From Bog-756 sp963699345 (GTDB lineage: Bacteria; Actinomycetota; Acidimicrobiia; Acidimicrobiales; RAAP-2): a DNA stretch of 64,000 bases. The notes under the pieces are model-generated. The model saw only the letters and a program-made list of their open reading frames with translations. It had not been told where the DNA came from and did not search any database. Below, one piece after another: positions 16,894-26,127 of this stretch. A program made the translations under genes and the position numbers. The stretch lies in NCBI GenBank assembly GCA_963699345.1, contig CAVOTL010000007.1, positions 558,001 through 622,000 on the forward strand. Reading direction: 5' to 3'. Every line of letters begins with the position of its first letter. Within the stretch, counting starts at the first letter, position 1.

Positions 16894-17010
16894 GGCCCCC
16901 ATTCAATCCGCGCGGTGCGGGGCCCGGGGCGACAGGACGCCCGACGTGGGACCGGACCGGGGTCGTCCACTGTGGGGGATCGGGCGCCGACCACCTGGCA
17001 CACTGACCCC

Positions 17011-17775
17011 ATGGGATCCCGATCGCACGCCATCGCCGACGGCACCGTCGTGCTGCTGGGAGGTCGCAGTGAGATCGGGATCGAGACGGTCGTCCGGCTC
17101 GCCGCCGGCCGGACCGTCTACCTGGCGGCCCGACGGGCGGGGGACCTGGCCGGAGAACGCGGACGCGTCGTCGCCGCCGGGGCCCGGGAGGTGTGCACCG
17201 TCGAGTTCGATGCCGACGACACCGCCGGCCACGGAGCGCTGCTGGAGCGCATCGTCGCCGATCACGGCAGGATCGGGGTCGTCGTGGTGGCATTCGGCGT
17301 CCTGGGCGACCAGGCCCGGGCCGAGCAGGATGTCACCCATGCGATCGACATCGTCCACACCGACTACGTGGCGCAGGTCAGTGTCCTCACGGTCGTGGCG
17401 AACCTGATGCGATCCCAAGGCGGCGGTCAGATCGTGGTGTTCAGTTCGATCGCCGGCATCCGGGTGCGACGGGCCAACTACGTCTACGGATCCGCCAAGG
17501 CGGGGCTCGACGGATTCGCCAGCGGCCTCACCGACGCGCTCTCCGGCAGTGGCGTCCACCTGCTCCTCGTCCGTTCGAGCTTCGTCGTCGGACGCATGAC
17601 GGCGGGCATGACGCCGGTGCCCCTGCTCTCGGCCACGGCCGAGGACGTGGCTGCGGCGGTGGTGGACGGTCTGCACGCGCGGGCCCCGCTGGTATGGGTA
17701 CCGGGCCGCCTCCGAGCGGCGGCGGCGATCATGCGCCTCCTGCCCCGGGGCATCTGGCGACGACTGCCCCGGTGA
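17011..17775 (+). CDS. Short-chain dehydrogenase, DprE2-like
   Basis: 254 residues. LLGGRSEIGIETV near 15-27 is the nucleotide-binding motif in the form used by DprE2 (GGxSEIG rather than TGxxxGIG). The active site shows Ser145/146 in FSSIAG and Tyr159-x3-Lys163 in YVYGSAKAG. The ending VWVPGRLRAAAAIMRLLPRG then IWRRLPR closely matches the tail of decaprenylphospho-ribose 2-reductases, which complete the sugar donor for cell-wall arabinan. The flavin partner DprE1 is not in the window, so the gene may have been separated from it or act on another keto substrate. Confidence 0.7.
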   Translation: MGSRSHAIADGTVVLLGGRSEIGIETVVRLAAGRTVYLAARRAGDLAGERGRVVAAGAREVCTVEFDADDTAGHGALLERIVADHGRIGVVVVAFGVLGDQARAEQDVTHAIDIVHTDYVAQVSVLTVVANLMRSQGGGQIVVFSSIAGIRVRRANYVYGSAKAGLDGFASGLTDALSGSGVHLLLVRSSFVVGRMTAGMTPVPLLSATAEDVAAAVVDGLHARAPLVWVPGRLRAAAAIMRLLPRGIWRRLPR

Positions 17776-17842
17776 CCGCCGGAACCCGGCGCGGCGGCCG
17801 GGACGTGCGCGGCACGGCCGGCGTGGTGGGCGGTACTCGTGA

Positions 17843-18265
17843 CTACTCGTGGCGGAGGGTGGAGAAGAAGGTGTCCGCGTCGGACTCGTCCTCGAACAAG
17901 ATCCGGATGCTGGTGATCAGGTCGTCGCGATCCGTCTCGACGAGGTACACGACGTGCGCCCGGAAGATCAGGCTGTCCCCCTGGGCCTGGACGAACTGCA
18001 ACGCCGCGACATGGGAGAGACCGAGCAGCCAGTCGACCCATTTCAGGACCTCGAACGTGCCCGACGTGAGGCGGAACAGGTCGGTGATGTGCTCCTGGAC
18101 CTGCTCCGGACCGCGGAAGACCCCGGCCATCGGTCCGTGGCCCGGCACGGTGTAGACCACCTCCGGCGCCAGGAGGGACAGCACATCAGCCGAGTGGTCG
18201 GTGCTGAGCGCCATCAGGAAGCGCCGGACGTTGACGAGGCGATCGGGTTCGTCCTGTCCGGGCAC
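17843..18265 (-). CDS. SnoaL/NTF2-like protein
   Basis: 140 residues with the cone-shaped NTF2-like pattern: an N-terminal helical section (LVNVRRFLMALSTDHSADVL), SLLAPEVVYTVPGHGPMAGV, FRGPEQVQEHITDLFRLTSG and paired C-terminal strands. The family includes polyketide cyclases, ketosteroid isomerase and limonene epoxide hydrolase as well as many unassigned ligand-binding proteins. It stands alone on the minus strand between two plus-strand genes. No catalytic assignment can be made. Confidence 0.75.
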   Translation of the reverse strand: MPGQDEPDRLVNVRRFLMALSTDHSADVLSLLAPEVVYTVPGHGPMAGVFRGPEQVQEHITDLFRLTSGTFEVLKWVDWLLGLSHVAALQFVQAQGDSLIFRAHVVYLVETDRDDLITSIRILFEDESDADTFFSTLRHE

Positions 18266-18359
18266 GGTGACAGTCTATGGGCCTGCCCCGGAACCGTCCG
18301 CTCGAGCCGGGAGACGGCGAGGGGCCGGATGCCCTCCGGCCGCGGCCTAGCATCGACCC

Positions 18360-18794
18360 ATGCCCGGGGAGCAGCCACGAATCGCCGGGGAGAACCAGGG
18401 ACTCGGGTGCCCACTGCTGGACGCCCTCCCCCATCGCCATTTGGTCGAGGACGGCATGCACGTCGTCGAACTCGACATCGGCGACCCGATGCGGGGCCCG
18501 AGTGGAGCCGTCCACGGAGGTCTGGTGGCCAGCCTGATCGACTGCGCCGGAGCATCGGCGGTCACGAGCGCCAGCCGGCGGCCGCCGGCCACCTCCAACC
18601 TCTCCGTCAGCTATCTGGCCGCCGCCCGGGTCGGACCCCTCCGCGCCGAGGCCACCACCCTCCGGATCGGGCGGCACCACGGCGTGTGCGACGTCCGCGT
18701 CTACGACGTCGGGAAGGACCGCCGGCTGGTGGCCACCGCTACCGTCACCGTCAACTTCCTCGACGGCACGGAGTTCAACCCGAAGGCCGAGTGA
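18360..18794 (+). CDS. PaaI-type hot-dog thioesterase
   Basis: 144 residues. The active-site segment GPSGAVHGGLVASLIDCAGA near 44-63 is the PaaI pattern (HGG followed by an acidic residue on the helix). SNLSVSYLAAARVGPLRAEA is the central strand region. Such enzymes hydrolyse acyl-CoA thioesters and often release CoA trapped in dead-end intermediates. The ATG is chosen for the domain fit; no strong ribosome site is visible. It is convergent with the alcohol dehydrogenase gene 19 bp downstream. Confidence 0.85.
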   Translation: MPGEQPRIAGENQGLGCPLLDALPHRHLVEDGMHVVELDIGDPMRGPSGAVHGGLVASLIDCAGASAVTSASRRPPATSNLSVSYLAAARVGPLRAEATTLRIGRHHGVCDVRVYDVGKDRRLVATATVTVNFLDGTEFNPKAE

Positions 18795-18813
18795 CCCCCG
18801 CCGCCGACGGCCG

Positions 18814-19866
18814 TCAGTGGATCAGCACCTTCAGGGCATCGTGGTCGGCGGCGTGGCCGAACACCTCGTAGGCCTCCAGGACCTGGTCGAACGAGAACTC
18901 GTGGGTGACGAACTTGTCGGCGGGGAGCTTGTGCTCGGCCACGAGGGAGAGCAGCATCCCGAGGGTGTTCGTGTTGACGAGCCCCATCGAGATGTCGATG
19001 TTCTTGATCCACAGTTCGTTGAGGGCCAGGTCCACCGACCGTCCGTGCACGCCGATGTTGGCGACATGGCCACCGGGCCGGACGATGACGGTGCACATGG
19101 TGAAGGTCTCGGGGACCCCCACCGCCTCGATGGCGACGTCGACCCCGAGGCCGTCCGTCAGGGCCATCACCTGCTCCTTCCAGTCCGCGTCCCCGGAGTT
19201 GACCGTATCGGTGGCTCCGAACTCCTTCGCCCGCGCGAGGCGGGCGTCGTCGAGATCGACGGCGATGACCTTGGACGGTCCGTAGAGCCGGGAGGTCATG
19301 ACCGAGGACAGTCCGACGGGCCCCGCCCCGACCACGGCGACGACGTCACCCGGCTGGACGTGTCCGTACTGGACACCGATCTCGAATCCCGTCGGGAGGA
19401 TGTCCGACAACAGGATCCCTTCGGCATCCGTCATTCCGTCCGGGATCCGGTAGACCGAGTTCTCGGCGAACGGGACCCGGACGTACTCGGCCTGGGTCCC
19501 GTCGATCATGTAGCCGAAGATCCAGCCGATGCCGGCCATCCCTTCAGCTGCCAGGCAGTGGCTGTAGATGCCCTTGCGGCAGTAGGAGCACCGCCCGCAG
19601 GAGCTCACACACGAGAGGATGACCTTGTCGCCGACCGCCAGCTGGTCGACACCGTCACCGACCTCGGTGATGACGCCGATGCCCTCGTGCCCGAGGATGC
19701 GACCGACCGACACCTCGGGGACGTCGCCCTTGAGGATGTGCAGGTCCGTCCCACAGATCGTGGTGGCGACCATCTTGACGATGACGTCGGTCGCCTCCTG
19801 GATCTTCGGGTCGGCGACCTCTTCCCACGCCTTCTCCCCGGGACCTTTGTAGACGAGTGCCTTCAT
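18814..19866 (-). CDS. Zinc-dependent alcohol dehydrogenase (MDR family)
   Basis: 350 residues. Catalytic zinc ligands Cys38 (ICGTDLH) and His60/Glu61 (GHEG) are present, as is the structural zinc cluster Cys90, 93, 96 and 104. The cofactor fold is VVAVVGAGPVGLSSVM near 170-185, and the conserved ISGHEG-type and NIGVHG segments fit bacterial alcohol or formaldehyde-type dehydrogenases. AAGGAG precedes the ATG at 19866. The gene is monocistronic by context. It would oxidise an alcohol to an aldehyde or ketone with NAD(P). Confidence 0.9.
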   Translation of the reverse strand: MKALVYKGPGEKAWEEVADPKIQEATDVIVKMVATTICGTDLHILKGDVPEVSVGRILGHEGIGVITEVGDGVDQLAVGDKVILSCVSSCGRCSYCRKGIYSHCLAAEGMAGIGWIFGYMIDGTQAEYVRVPFAENSVYRIPDGMTDAEGILLSDILPTGFEIGVQYGHVQPGDVVAVVGAGPVGLSSVMTSRLYGPSKVIAVDLDDARLARAKEFGATDTVNSGDADWKEQVMALTDGLGVDVAIEAVGVPETFTMCTVIVRPGGHVANIGVHGRSVDLALNELWIKNIDISMGLVNTNTLGMLLSLVAEHKLPADKFVTHEFSFDQVLEAYEVFGHAADHDALKVLIH

Positions 19867-20152
19867 GACGGATCTCCTTCGCTCGGCGCACCGACCGGCC
19901 CGATGCGACCCGCAGGGCCCGGCTCCGCTCGACGAGCGGGACTCGGCCCCACCTCCCGACGGTACGGCCGACCGGTCCCGGCGGCTAGGGCCGAATGGCA
20001 GTTCACCCGCCCCGCGGCCCAGGATCCGGAGGGGGCCACGGGTTCGGCGGGCACTCGATGGCCGCGCCGATGGGGTTGCCGTAGTATGCCCGACCGCGGG
20101 CGCCGAGAAGCGCTCCGACCCGATCGACATCGACCCCCGAGGAGACATTCGC

Positions 20153-21052
20153 ATGCTGCTGGACGACCGCGTAGCCATCGTGACCGGAGCCGGGCGGGGC
20201 ATCGGCCGTGAGTTCGCGCTCGAACTGGCCCGCCAGGGTGCCGCCGTCGTGGTGAACGACCTGGGTGTCGGCCTGCGCGGGGAGGCGTCCGACGAGGACC
20301 CCGCCACGGCCGTCTGCGCCGAGATCGAGGCCCTCGGCGGGAGGGCGGTGCCCAGCCACGAGTCGGTGACCGATTTCGAGGCCACCGGACGCACCGTCCA
20401 GACCGCTCTCGACACCTTCGGTCGCCTGGACATCCTGGTCAACAACGCCGGGATCGTCCGGGACCGCACCCTGGTCAAGATGACCGAGGACGACTTCGAC
20501 GCCGTCATCGCCACCCACCTCAAAGGGGCGTTCAACTGCACACGTCACGCCGTCCCGGTGATGAAGGAGGCCGGCTACGGGCGCATCATCAACGTCACGT
20601 CGTCGGCCGGCCTCCGCGGCAACTTCGGGCAGACCAACTACGGCGCGGCCAAGGCCGGCATCATGGGCATGACCTTCGTGTGGGCCCTGGAACTGGCCAA
20701 GGCCGGTATCACCGTCAACGCCATCGCCCCGGCGGGGGCCACCCGGATGACCGCGGCCCTGGCCGGTGACGACAGCGAGCCCGATCCGAGGCTCGACCCG
20801 GCGATGAACGCGCCACTGGTCGCCTTCCTCGCCTCCGACCAGGCGGCCCACGTCAACGGGCAGCTCTTCGGCCGGACCGACTTCAGCTACACGCTGTTCC
20901 AGCACCCCAAGCAGATCGCCTGGATGCACAAGGACGGCGGGTGGGACACCGGATCGGTGGCCGCCGAGTTCGACGGCATGCTCGGCCAACATCTGCAGAC
21001 GGTGGGCATGGTCATGCCGAAGGGCCTCAGCCAGGACGCCGCCCGGTCGTGA
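20153..21052 (+). CDS. Short-chain dehydrogenase (3-hydroxyacyl-CoA dehydrogenase type)
   Basis: 299 residues. TGAGRGIG at 11-18, NNAG at 97-100, Ser150/151, Tyr163 and Lys167 (YGAAKAG) are all in place. The sequence style (AVVVNDLGVGLRGEASDEDP and the extended 60-residue C-terminus) matches the dehydrogenase domain of peroxisomal multifunctional enzyme type 2 and its actinobacterial homologues, which oxidise (R)-3-hydroxyacyl-CoA. GAGGAG precedes the ATG. The stop overlaps the GTG of the acyl-CoA synthetase gene, so the two are likely translated together. TTGCCG and TAGTAT near 20080-20090 might be part of a promoter. Confidence 0.85.
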   Translation: MLLDDRVAIVTGAGRGIGREFALELARQGAAVVVNDLGVGLRGEASDEDPATAVCAEIEALGGRAVPSHESVTDFEATGRTVQTALDTFGRLDILVNNAGIVRDRTLVKMTEDDFDAVIATHLKGAFNCTRHAVPVMKEAGYGRIINVTSSAGLRGNFGQTNYGAAKAGIMGMTFVWALELAKAGITVNAIAPAGATRMTAALAGDDSEPDPRLDPAMNAPLVAFLASDQAAHVNGQLFGRTDFSYTLFQHPKQIAWMHKDGGWDTGSVAAEFDGMLGQHLQTVGMVMPKGLSQDAARS

Positions 21053-22629
21053 ACCCGGGGGCGCCCGACGCCGGCGGCCCGTCGGCCTATCGCATGCACC
21101 TCGGGGCCCGGGCCGCCGAACATCCCGACCGTCCGGCCGTGGTGATGACCGGCTCGGGGGAGGTCACCACGTACCGCGAGCTCGACGAGCGCTCCACCCG
21201 GTTGGCCCGTGCCCTGCGGAGGGCCGGACTGCAGGTCGGGGACCACGTGGCGCTGATGATGCAGAACAGCTCGGCCTTCCTCGAGGTCGCGTGGGCCGCC
21301 CAACGGTCGGGGCTGTACTACACGGCCCTCAACAGCCACCTCCGACGCGACGAGGCCCAGTACATCCTGGACGACTGCGGAGCGTCCGCCCTCGTGATCA
21401 GCGGAGGACTCGCCGACGTGGCCGGCACCCTCGACCTCGGGGCGGTGCCCCTGCGGATCGTCGCCGAAGGCACCGCCGACGGGTTCGCCCCGTACCGGGA
21501 CGTGCTGGACGCCCAGTCCGGCGCCCGGCTCGAGGACGAGTCCGAAGGTCGCGAGATGCTCTATTCGTCGGGCACCACCGGCGTGCCGAAAGGCGTGACC
21601 AAGCCCCTCGGCGTCACCGTGCCCGGCCATCCCGAGTCGGCGGCCGTGGCCATCGCCAGCGGCATCGGCGCCATGGGCGTCGACGGCGACTCGGTGTACC
21701 TCTCCCCCGCCCCGCTCTACCACTCGGCCCCGCTCGTGTACTCCATGTCGATGCACCGTCTCGGCGCCACCACCCTGGTGATGGAGTCCTTCGACGCCTC
21801 GGCCTGCCTGGCGGCCATCGGGCGCTACCGGGTGACGCACGCCCAGTTCGTCCCCACCATGTTCACCCGCCTGCTGGCCCTGCCCGCCGAGGAGCGCGCG
21901 TCCGCCGACGTCTCGAGCCTCCGCTACGTCGTCCACGCCGCCGCCCCGTGCCCGGTGGACGTCAAGCGTCGGATGCTCGACTGGTGGGGTCCCATCGTCT
22001 ACGAGTACTACGCCGGCACCGAGGACATCGGATCGTCGTTCATCGGCCCGGAGGAGTGGCTCGCCCATCCCGGTTCGGTCGGCCGCCCGAGGGACGAGAT
22101 GCACATCGTCGGCGTGGACGGTGAGGAGGTCCCGACCGGCGAGACGGGCACGGTCTACTTCTCGGGGGGCCGGGAGTTCGAGTACCACAACGACCCCGAC
22201 AGGACCGCCGCCGTCCATGACCGGCACGGCTGGCGGACCCTCGGGGACGTGGGCCACGTCGACGAGGACGGATACCTCTACCTGACCGACCGCTCGGCCG
22301 ACATGGTGGTGTCCGGTGGCGTCAACATCTATCCCCGGGAAGCCGAGCAGCTCCTCGCGGACCATCCGGACGTGCTCGACGTGGCCGTCTTCGGCGTACC
22401 CGACGTGGAGATGGGTGAGGCGGTCCATGCCGTGGTCCAGTTCGCCGACCCGGCGGCCGCCGTCCCCCCGGACGAGTTGCTCGCCTGGTGCCGCGAGCGG
22501 CTCGCCCCCTACAAGTGCCCCCGGTCGGTCGACGTGGTCGACCAGATGCCCCGCGATCCCAACGGCAAGCTGTACAAGCGGCTGCTCCGTGACCCGTACT
22601 GGGAAGGTCACGCCTCGCGCATCGTCTGA
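21049..22629 (+). CDS. Acyl-CoA synthetase (AMP-binding, FadD-like)
   Basis: 526 residues from a GTG overlapping the SDR stop (GTGA). The adenylate-forming motifs are intact: YSSGTTGVPKGVTK (phosphate loop), YEYYAGTED, GDVGHVDEDGYLYLTDRSAD with the hinge Asp and Arg, SGGVNIYPRE, and PNGKLYKR with the C-terminal catalytic Lys. It activates a carboxylic acid to acyl-AMP and then acyl-CoA. The pairing with a 3-hydroxyacyl-CoA dehydrogenase suggests uptake of a side-chain or fatty acid into beta-oxidation. Confidence 0.93.
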   Translation: MNPGAPDAGGPSAYRMHLGARAAEHPDRPAVVMTGSGEVTTYRELDERSTRLARALRRAGLQVGDHVALMMQNSSAFLEVAWAAQRSGLYYTALNSHLRRDEAQYILDDCGASALVISGGLADVAGTLDLGAVPLRIVAEGTADGFAPYRDVLDAQSGARLEDESEGREMLYSSGTTGVPKGVTKPLGVTVPGHPESAAVAIASGIGAMGVDGDSVYLSPAPLYHSAPLVYSMSMHRLGATTLVMESFDASACLAAIGRYRVTHAQFVPTMFTRLLALPAEERASADVSSLRYVVHAAAPCPVDVKRRMLDWWGPIVYEYYAGTEDIGSSFIGPEEWLAHPGSVGRPRDEMHIVGVDGEEVPTGETGTVYFSGGREFEYHNDPDRTAAVHDRHGWRTLGDVGHVDEDGYLYLTDRSADMVVSGGVNIYPREAEQLLADHPDVLDVAVFGVPDVEMGEAVHAVVQFADPAAAVPPDELLAWCRERLAPYKCPRSVDVVDQMPRDPNGKLYKRLLRDPYWEGHASRIV

Positions 22630-22644
22630 TCGCCGGCCCATCGC

Positions 22645-22672
22645 CCGACCCGGGCGGGTCCCCCCGGGTCGG
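22645..22672. terminator. Perfect 10-bp stem hairpin between convergent genes
   Basis: CCGACCCGGG, an 8-base loop and CCCGGGTCGG form a perfect inverted repeat between the synthetase stop and the stop of the converging dehydrogenase gene. As elsewhere in the window there is no T-run. Confidence 0.6.
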
Positions 22673-22680
22673 CGGGCCCG

Positions 22681-23841
22681 TCAGCGGGGCAGGCCCAGGA
22701 TGCGGTCCCCGATGATGGTCCGCTGGATCTCCGACGTGCCCCCGGCGATGGACGCGGCCTTCGACCACAGCCACTGGCGCTGCCAGCGGCCGCGACCCGG
22801 GTCGCCGTCAGCGCCGAACCACAGCGGCGACGCGTCACCCACCACGGAGAGGGCGGCATCGGAGAGCTGCTGGGTCATGTCGGTCCAGGCCAGTTTCACC
22901 ACGCTCGACTCCGGCCCGGGCTCGACCCCGCGGGCGAGTCGGGTCATGGTCCTCCAGTTGTGGAAGCGCAGGACCCGGAGCTTCACGTAGGCGTCGACGA
23001 GTTGGTCGGCGACCAGCGGGTCGTCGAAGGACCCCTCCGCCGCGGCCAGGTCGAGGAGGTGGTCCAGGTAGACCTCGTGGACGACCTGCTCCTTGAAGGG
23101 GAAGGTCGTCCCCCGCTCGTGGGCCAGCGTCGTGTTGGCGACCGACCACCCCGAGTTGACCTGGCCGATGACGGAGTCTCCCGGGACGAACACCTCGTCG
23201 AAGAAGACCTCGTTGAACTCCGCTTCGCCGGTCATGGTCACCAGCGGACGCACCTCGATGCCGGGTGACTCCATGTCGACGGCCATGCAGGTGATCCCGT
23301 GGTGGCGGGGGGCGTCGGGGTCGGTCCGCACCAGGGCGATCCCCCACCGCGAGAACTGTGCGTAACTCGTCCAGACCTTCTGCCCGTCGAGGATCCAGCC
23401 GTCGTCCACCGGCGTGGCCCGGGTGGCCAGGCCCGCCAGGTCCGAGCCCGCCCCCGGCTCGCTGAACAGCTGACACCAGATCTCGTCGGCCGACAGGATG
23501 CTCGGCAGCCACCGGTTGCGCTGCTCGTCGGTCCCGTGGGTCAAGAGGGTGGGGCCGACGAGGTTCACACCGGTGCGGTTGACCGGCTGCGGCGCCCGGG
23601 ACCGGGCGTACTCCATGTTGAAGATGGCGACCTGGAGCGGGGTCGCGCCGCGCCCGCCGTACTCGACGGGCCAGTGGATCCCGACCCATCGGTCCCGGGC
23701 CAGGCGGGCCTGCCAGCGTCGTCCCCACGCGAACTCGTCATCGAAGGAGTCGAACTCCGGCGTCGGCTCGACCGTGGCGTCCAGCCACGCCCGCACCTCG
23801 TCGCGGAAGCGCAGCTCGTCGTCGTCCAGGGCCAGGTTCAT
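22681..23841 (-). CDS. Acyl-CoA dehydrogenase (FadE)
   Basis: 386 residues from the ATG at 23841 (MNLALDDDELRFRDEVRAWL). It is a close relative of the dehydrogenase at 6813: shared stretches include CQLFSEPGAGSDLAG, LDGQKVWTSYAQFSRWG, TGEAEFNEVFFDEVFVPGD and the ending GGTSEIQRTIIGDRILGLPR. At the YEGT position it reads AGGTSE, with Gly in place of Glu. It is convergent with the synthetase gene and divergent from the aldehyde dehydrogenase gene, across 289 bp that hold no recognisable site. It probably acts on medium or branched acyl-CoA. Confidence 0.92.
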   Translation of the reverse strand: MNLALDDDELRFRDEVRAWLDATVEPTPEFDSFDDEFAWGRRWQARLARDRWVGIHWPVEYGGRGATPLQVAIFNMEYARSRAPQPVNRTGVNLVGPTLLTHGTDEQRNRWLPSILSADEIWCQLFSEPGAGSDLAGLATRATPVDDGWILDGQKVWTSYAQFSRWGIALVRTDPDAPRHHGITCMAVDMESPGIEVRPLVTMTGEAEFNEVFFDEVFVPGDSVIGQVNSGWSVANTTLAHERGTTFPFKEQVVHEVYLDHLLDLAAAEGSFDDPLVADQLVDAYVKLRVLRFHNWRTMTRLARGVEPGPESSVVKLAWTDMTQQLSDAALSVVGDASPLWFGADGDPGRGRWQRQWLWSKAASIAGGTSEIQRTIIGDRILGLPR

Positions 23842-24130
23842 CGGAGCACCGGCCCCCCGGTCGAGCGCTCGAGGGGGCACCGGGCATCGTGGGCGGCGGA
23901 CGACATGCCCACGTTGTAGCGCAATCCCACCCGGATGGGCCACACCCACGGCGCCGTCGGGGATGCCTCTCCGCCCCACCGCGTGCCATACTCGGGCCGC
24001 TCGACGCGGACGCCACCGAACCGGGCGGGCCCGGCGCCGAGCGGCCCGACCAGACCACACCGTTGATCCCGTGCCGCCGGACGTGACGCCCCCCGGGGCG
24101 GGCCCGGCCCCGTCACCGAGGAGTTGCGCC

Positions 24131-25621
24131 ATGACGACCACCGATCCGAGCACCACCGGGGTGGCCCCCGGCGAGTTCCGCATGATGATCGACGGAGCCC
24201 TGATCGAATCCGCCGGCGGCGGTGCCTTCGACAACATCAATCCGGCCACCGAGGAGGTGTTGGGGCAGACCACCGACGCCACGGCCGCCGACATGGACGG
24301 GGCCATCGCCGCGGCCCGGCGGGCGTTCGACGAGTCGTCGTGGTCGACCGACCGGGCGCTCCGCCAGCGCTGCCTCCGCCAGCTGCAGGACGCCATCGTG
24401 GCTGAACAGGAGCTGCTCCGGGCCGAGCTGGTGGCCGAGGTCGGCACCCCGGTGATGGTGACCTCCATGGCGCAGCTCGACGCGCCGCTGGCCGAGTCGC
24501 TGCTGTGGCCGGCCGAGTACATCGACACCTTCGAGTGGGAGCGGCCTCTACCCGACAACAACGCGTTCGGCATGCACAGCTGGCAGAAGGTCGTCAAGGA
24601 GCCCGTCGGCGTGGTCGGCGCCATCATCCCGTGGAACTACCCGGTGGAGATCCTCCTCAACAAGCTCGGGCAGGCCCTGGCGACCGGGAACACCATGGTC
24701 GTCAAGCCCGCACCCGACACCCCCTGGACGGCCACCCGCATCGGCCGCCTCATCGCCGAGCAGACCGACATCCCCGACGGCGTCGTCAACGTGGTGCCGT
24801 CGTCGGACCACCTGGTCGGCGAGCAGCTGGTCGTCGACCCCCGCGTGGACCTCATCTCCTTCACCGGGTCCACCGCCACCGGCCGGCGGATCATGGCCGC
24901 CGGTGCCCCGACGCTCAAGCGTCTCTTCCTGGAGCTCGGTGGCAAGTCGGCGGACATCATCCTCGACGACGCCGACCTCGAGACCAAGATGGCGTTCTTC
25001 GGCTTCATGTGCATGCACGCCGGGCAGGGCTGCGCCATGCTCACCCGGACCCTGGTCCACGAGTCGCGCTACGACGAGGCCGTGGCCCTCGCCGAGGCGG
25101 CCATGGCCACCGTCACCTACGGCGACCCCACCGACCCCGGCAACATCATGGGGCCCGTGGTGAGCGCCCGACAGCGCGAGCGCGTGCTCGGCTACATCCA
25201 GTCCGGGGTCGACGAGGGCGCCCGTCTGGTCTGCGGGGGTGGCCGTCCGGCCCACCTGGACAAGGGCTACTTCGTCGAGCCGACGCTGTTCGCCGACGTC
25301 GACAACTCCATGCGGATCGCCCGCGAGGAGATCTTCGGCCCCGTGCTGGTCCTCATCCCCTTCCACGACGACGAGGACGCCGTCCGGATCGCCAACGACA
25401 GCGAGTACGGCCTGTCCGGGGCGGTCACTTCCGCGTCCGAGGAGCGGGCTCTGGCCGTCGCCCGGCGGATCCGGTCGGGGACGGTGAGCGTCAACGGCGG
25501 CGTCTACTACAGCGCCGCCTCCCCCTTCGGCGGGTACAAGGCCAGCGGCCTCGGTCGCCAGAACGGCATCGAGGGATTCGAGCAGTACCTGGAGACCAAG
25601 ACCATCGCCGGTGGCCTGTGA
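24131..25621 (+). CDS. Aldehyde dehydrogenase (NAD(P)-dependent)
   Basis: 496 residues. The catalytic set is complete: Asn169 in IIPWNYP, Glu268 in LELGGKSAD and Cys301 in HAGQGCAML. SFTGSTATGRRI near 243-254 forms the cofactor-binding turn, and EIFGPVLVLIPF and SPFGGYKASGLGRQNG are the usual C-terminal motifs. It oxidises an aldehyde to a carboxylic acid. The stop overlaps the start of a thioesterase gene (GTGA), giving a two-gene unit that may continue into the crotonase at 26128. Confidence 0.94.
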   Translation: MTTTDPSTTGVAPGEFRMMIDGALIESAGGGAFDNINPATEEVLGQTTDATAADMDGAIAAARRAFDESSWSTDRALRQRCLRQLQDAIVAEQELLRAELVAEVGTPVMVTSMAQLDAPLAESLLWPAEYIDTFEWERPLPDNNAFGMHSWQKVVKEPVGVVGAIIPWNYPVEILLNKLGQALATGNTMVVKPAPDTPWTATRIGRLIAEQTDIPDGVVNVVPSSDHLVGEQLVVDPRVDLISFTGSTATGRRIMAAGAPTLKRLFLELGGKSADIILDDADLETKMAFFGFMCMHAGQGCAMLTRTLVHESRYDEAVALAEAAMATVTYGDPTDPGNIMGPVVSARQRERVLGYIQSGVDEGARLVCGGGRPAHLDKGYFVEPTLFADVDNSMRIAREEIFGPVLVLIPFHDDEDAVRIANDSEYGLSGAVTSASEERALAVARRIRSGTVSVNGGVYYSAASPFGGYKASGLGRQNGIEGFEQYLETKTIAGGL

Positions 25622-26076
25622 CCGCGGCGGCCGAGCACGACGAGGTCGTCTCCTCGGGGGAGCACCTTCTCCAACAGCTGCACATGCGCGACGTCGAGCA
25701 CCCCGACGCCGACCTCGCCATCGAGATGGACATCCACGATCGGGTCACCAACCCGCGGGGTGCGCTCCAGGGCGGGTTGGTGGCCACCCTGATCGACGTC
25801 GTGGCGGGACGGGCGGTGGTCGACGAGGGCCCGCGGGAGACGGTGGCCACGGCGGACATGACCGTCCACTACCTGCGGGGCATCACCGTCGGTCCGGCGT
25901 TGGCCACGGCCAAGGTCCTCCGCCGGGGACGTACGCTGGCCGTCGTCTCCGTCGAGGTCACCGACACCGGGACCGACAGCCTGTGCGCCCTCGGCACGGT
26001 GGCCTTCTCGATCTCGCCGCCCCGTCCGTCCGACGGCGGGAGCCCCACCGGTTCGCCGACGGCACCGCCGGGGTGA
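25618..26076 (+). CDS. PaaI-type hot-dog thioesterase
   Basis: About 152 residues from a GTG overlapping the aldehyde dehydrogenase stop. NPRGALQGGLVATLIDVVAG near 42-61 is the active-site helix; the usual HGG is QGG here, so a family His is replaced by Gln. The central strand is TADMTVHYLRGITVGPA. The C-terminal 20 residues are a Pro/Ser-rich tail. It is a likely acyl-CoA thioesterase, although the His to Gln change could reduce or alter activity. Confidence 0.82.
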   Translation: MTAAAEHDEVVSSGEHLLQQLHMRDVEHPDADLAIEMDIHDRVTNPRGALQGGLVATLIDVVAGRAVVDEGPRETVATADMTVHYLRGITVGPALATAKVLRRGRTLAVVSVEVTDTGTDSLCALGTVAFSISPPRPSDGGSPTGSPTAPPG

Positions 26077-26127
26077 CGGGGTGACGCCGTCGGCCCGGAC
26101 CGCCGCGTCGGCCCGGGGGAGGGACCG

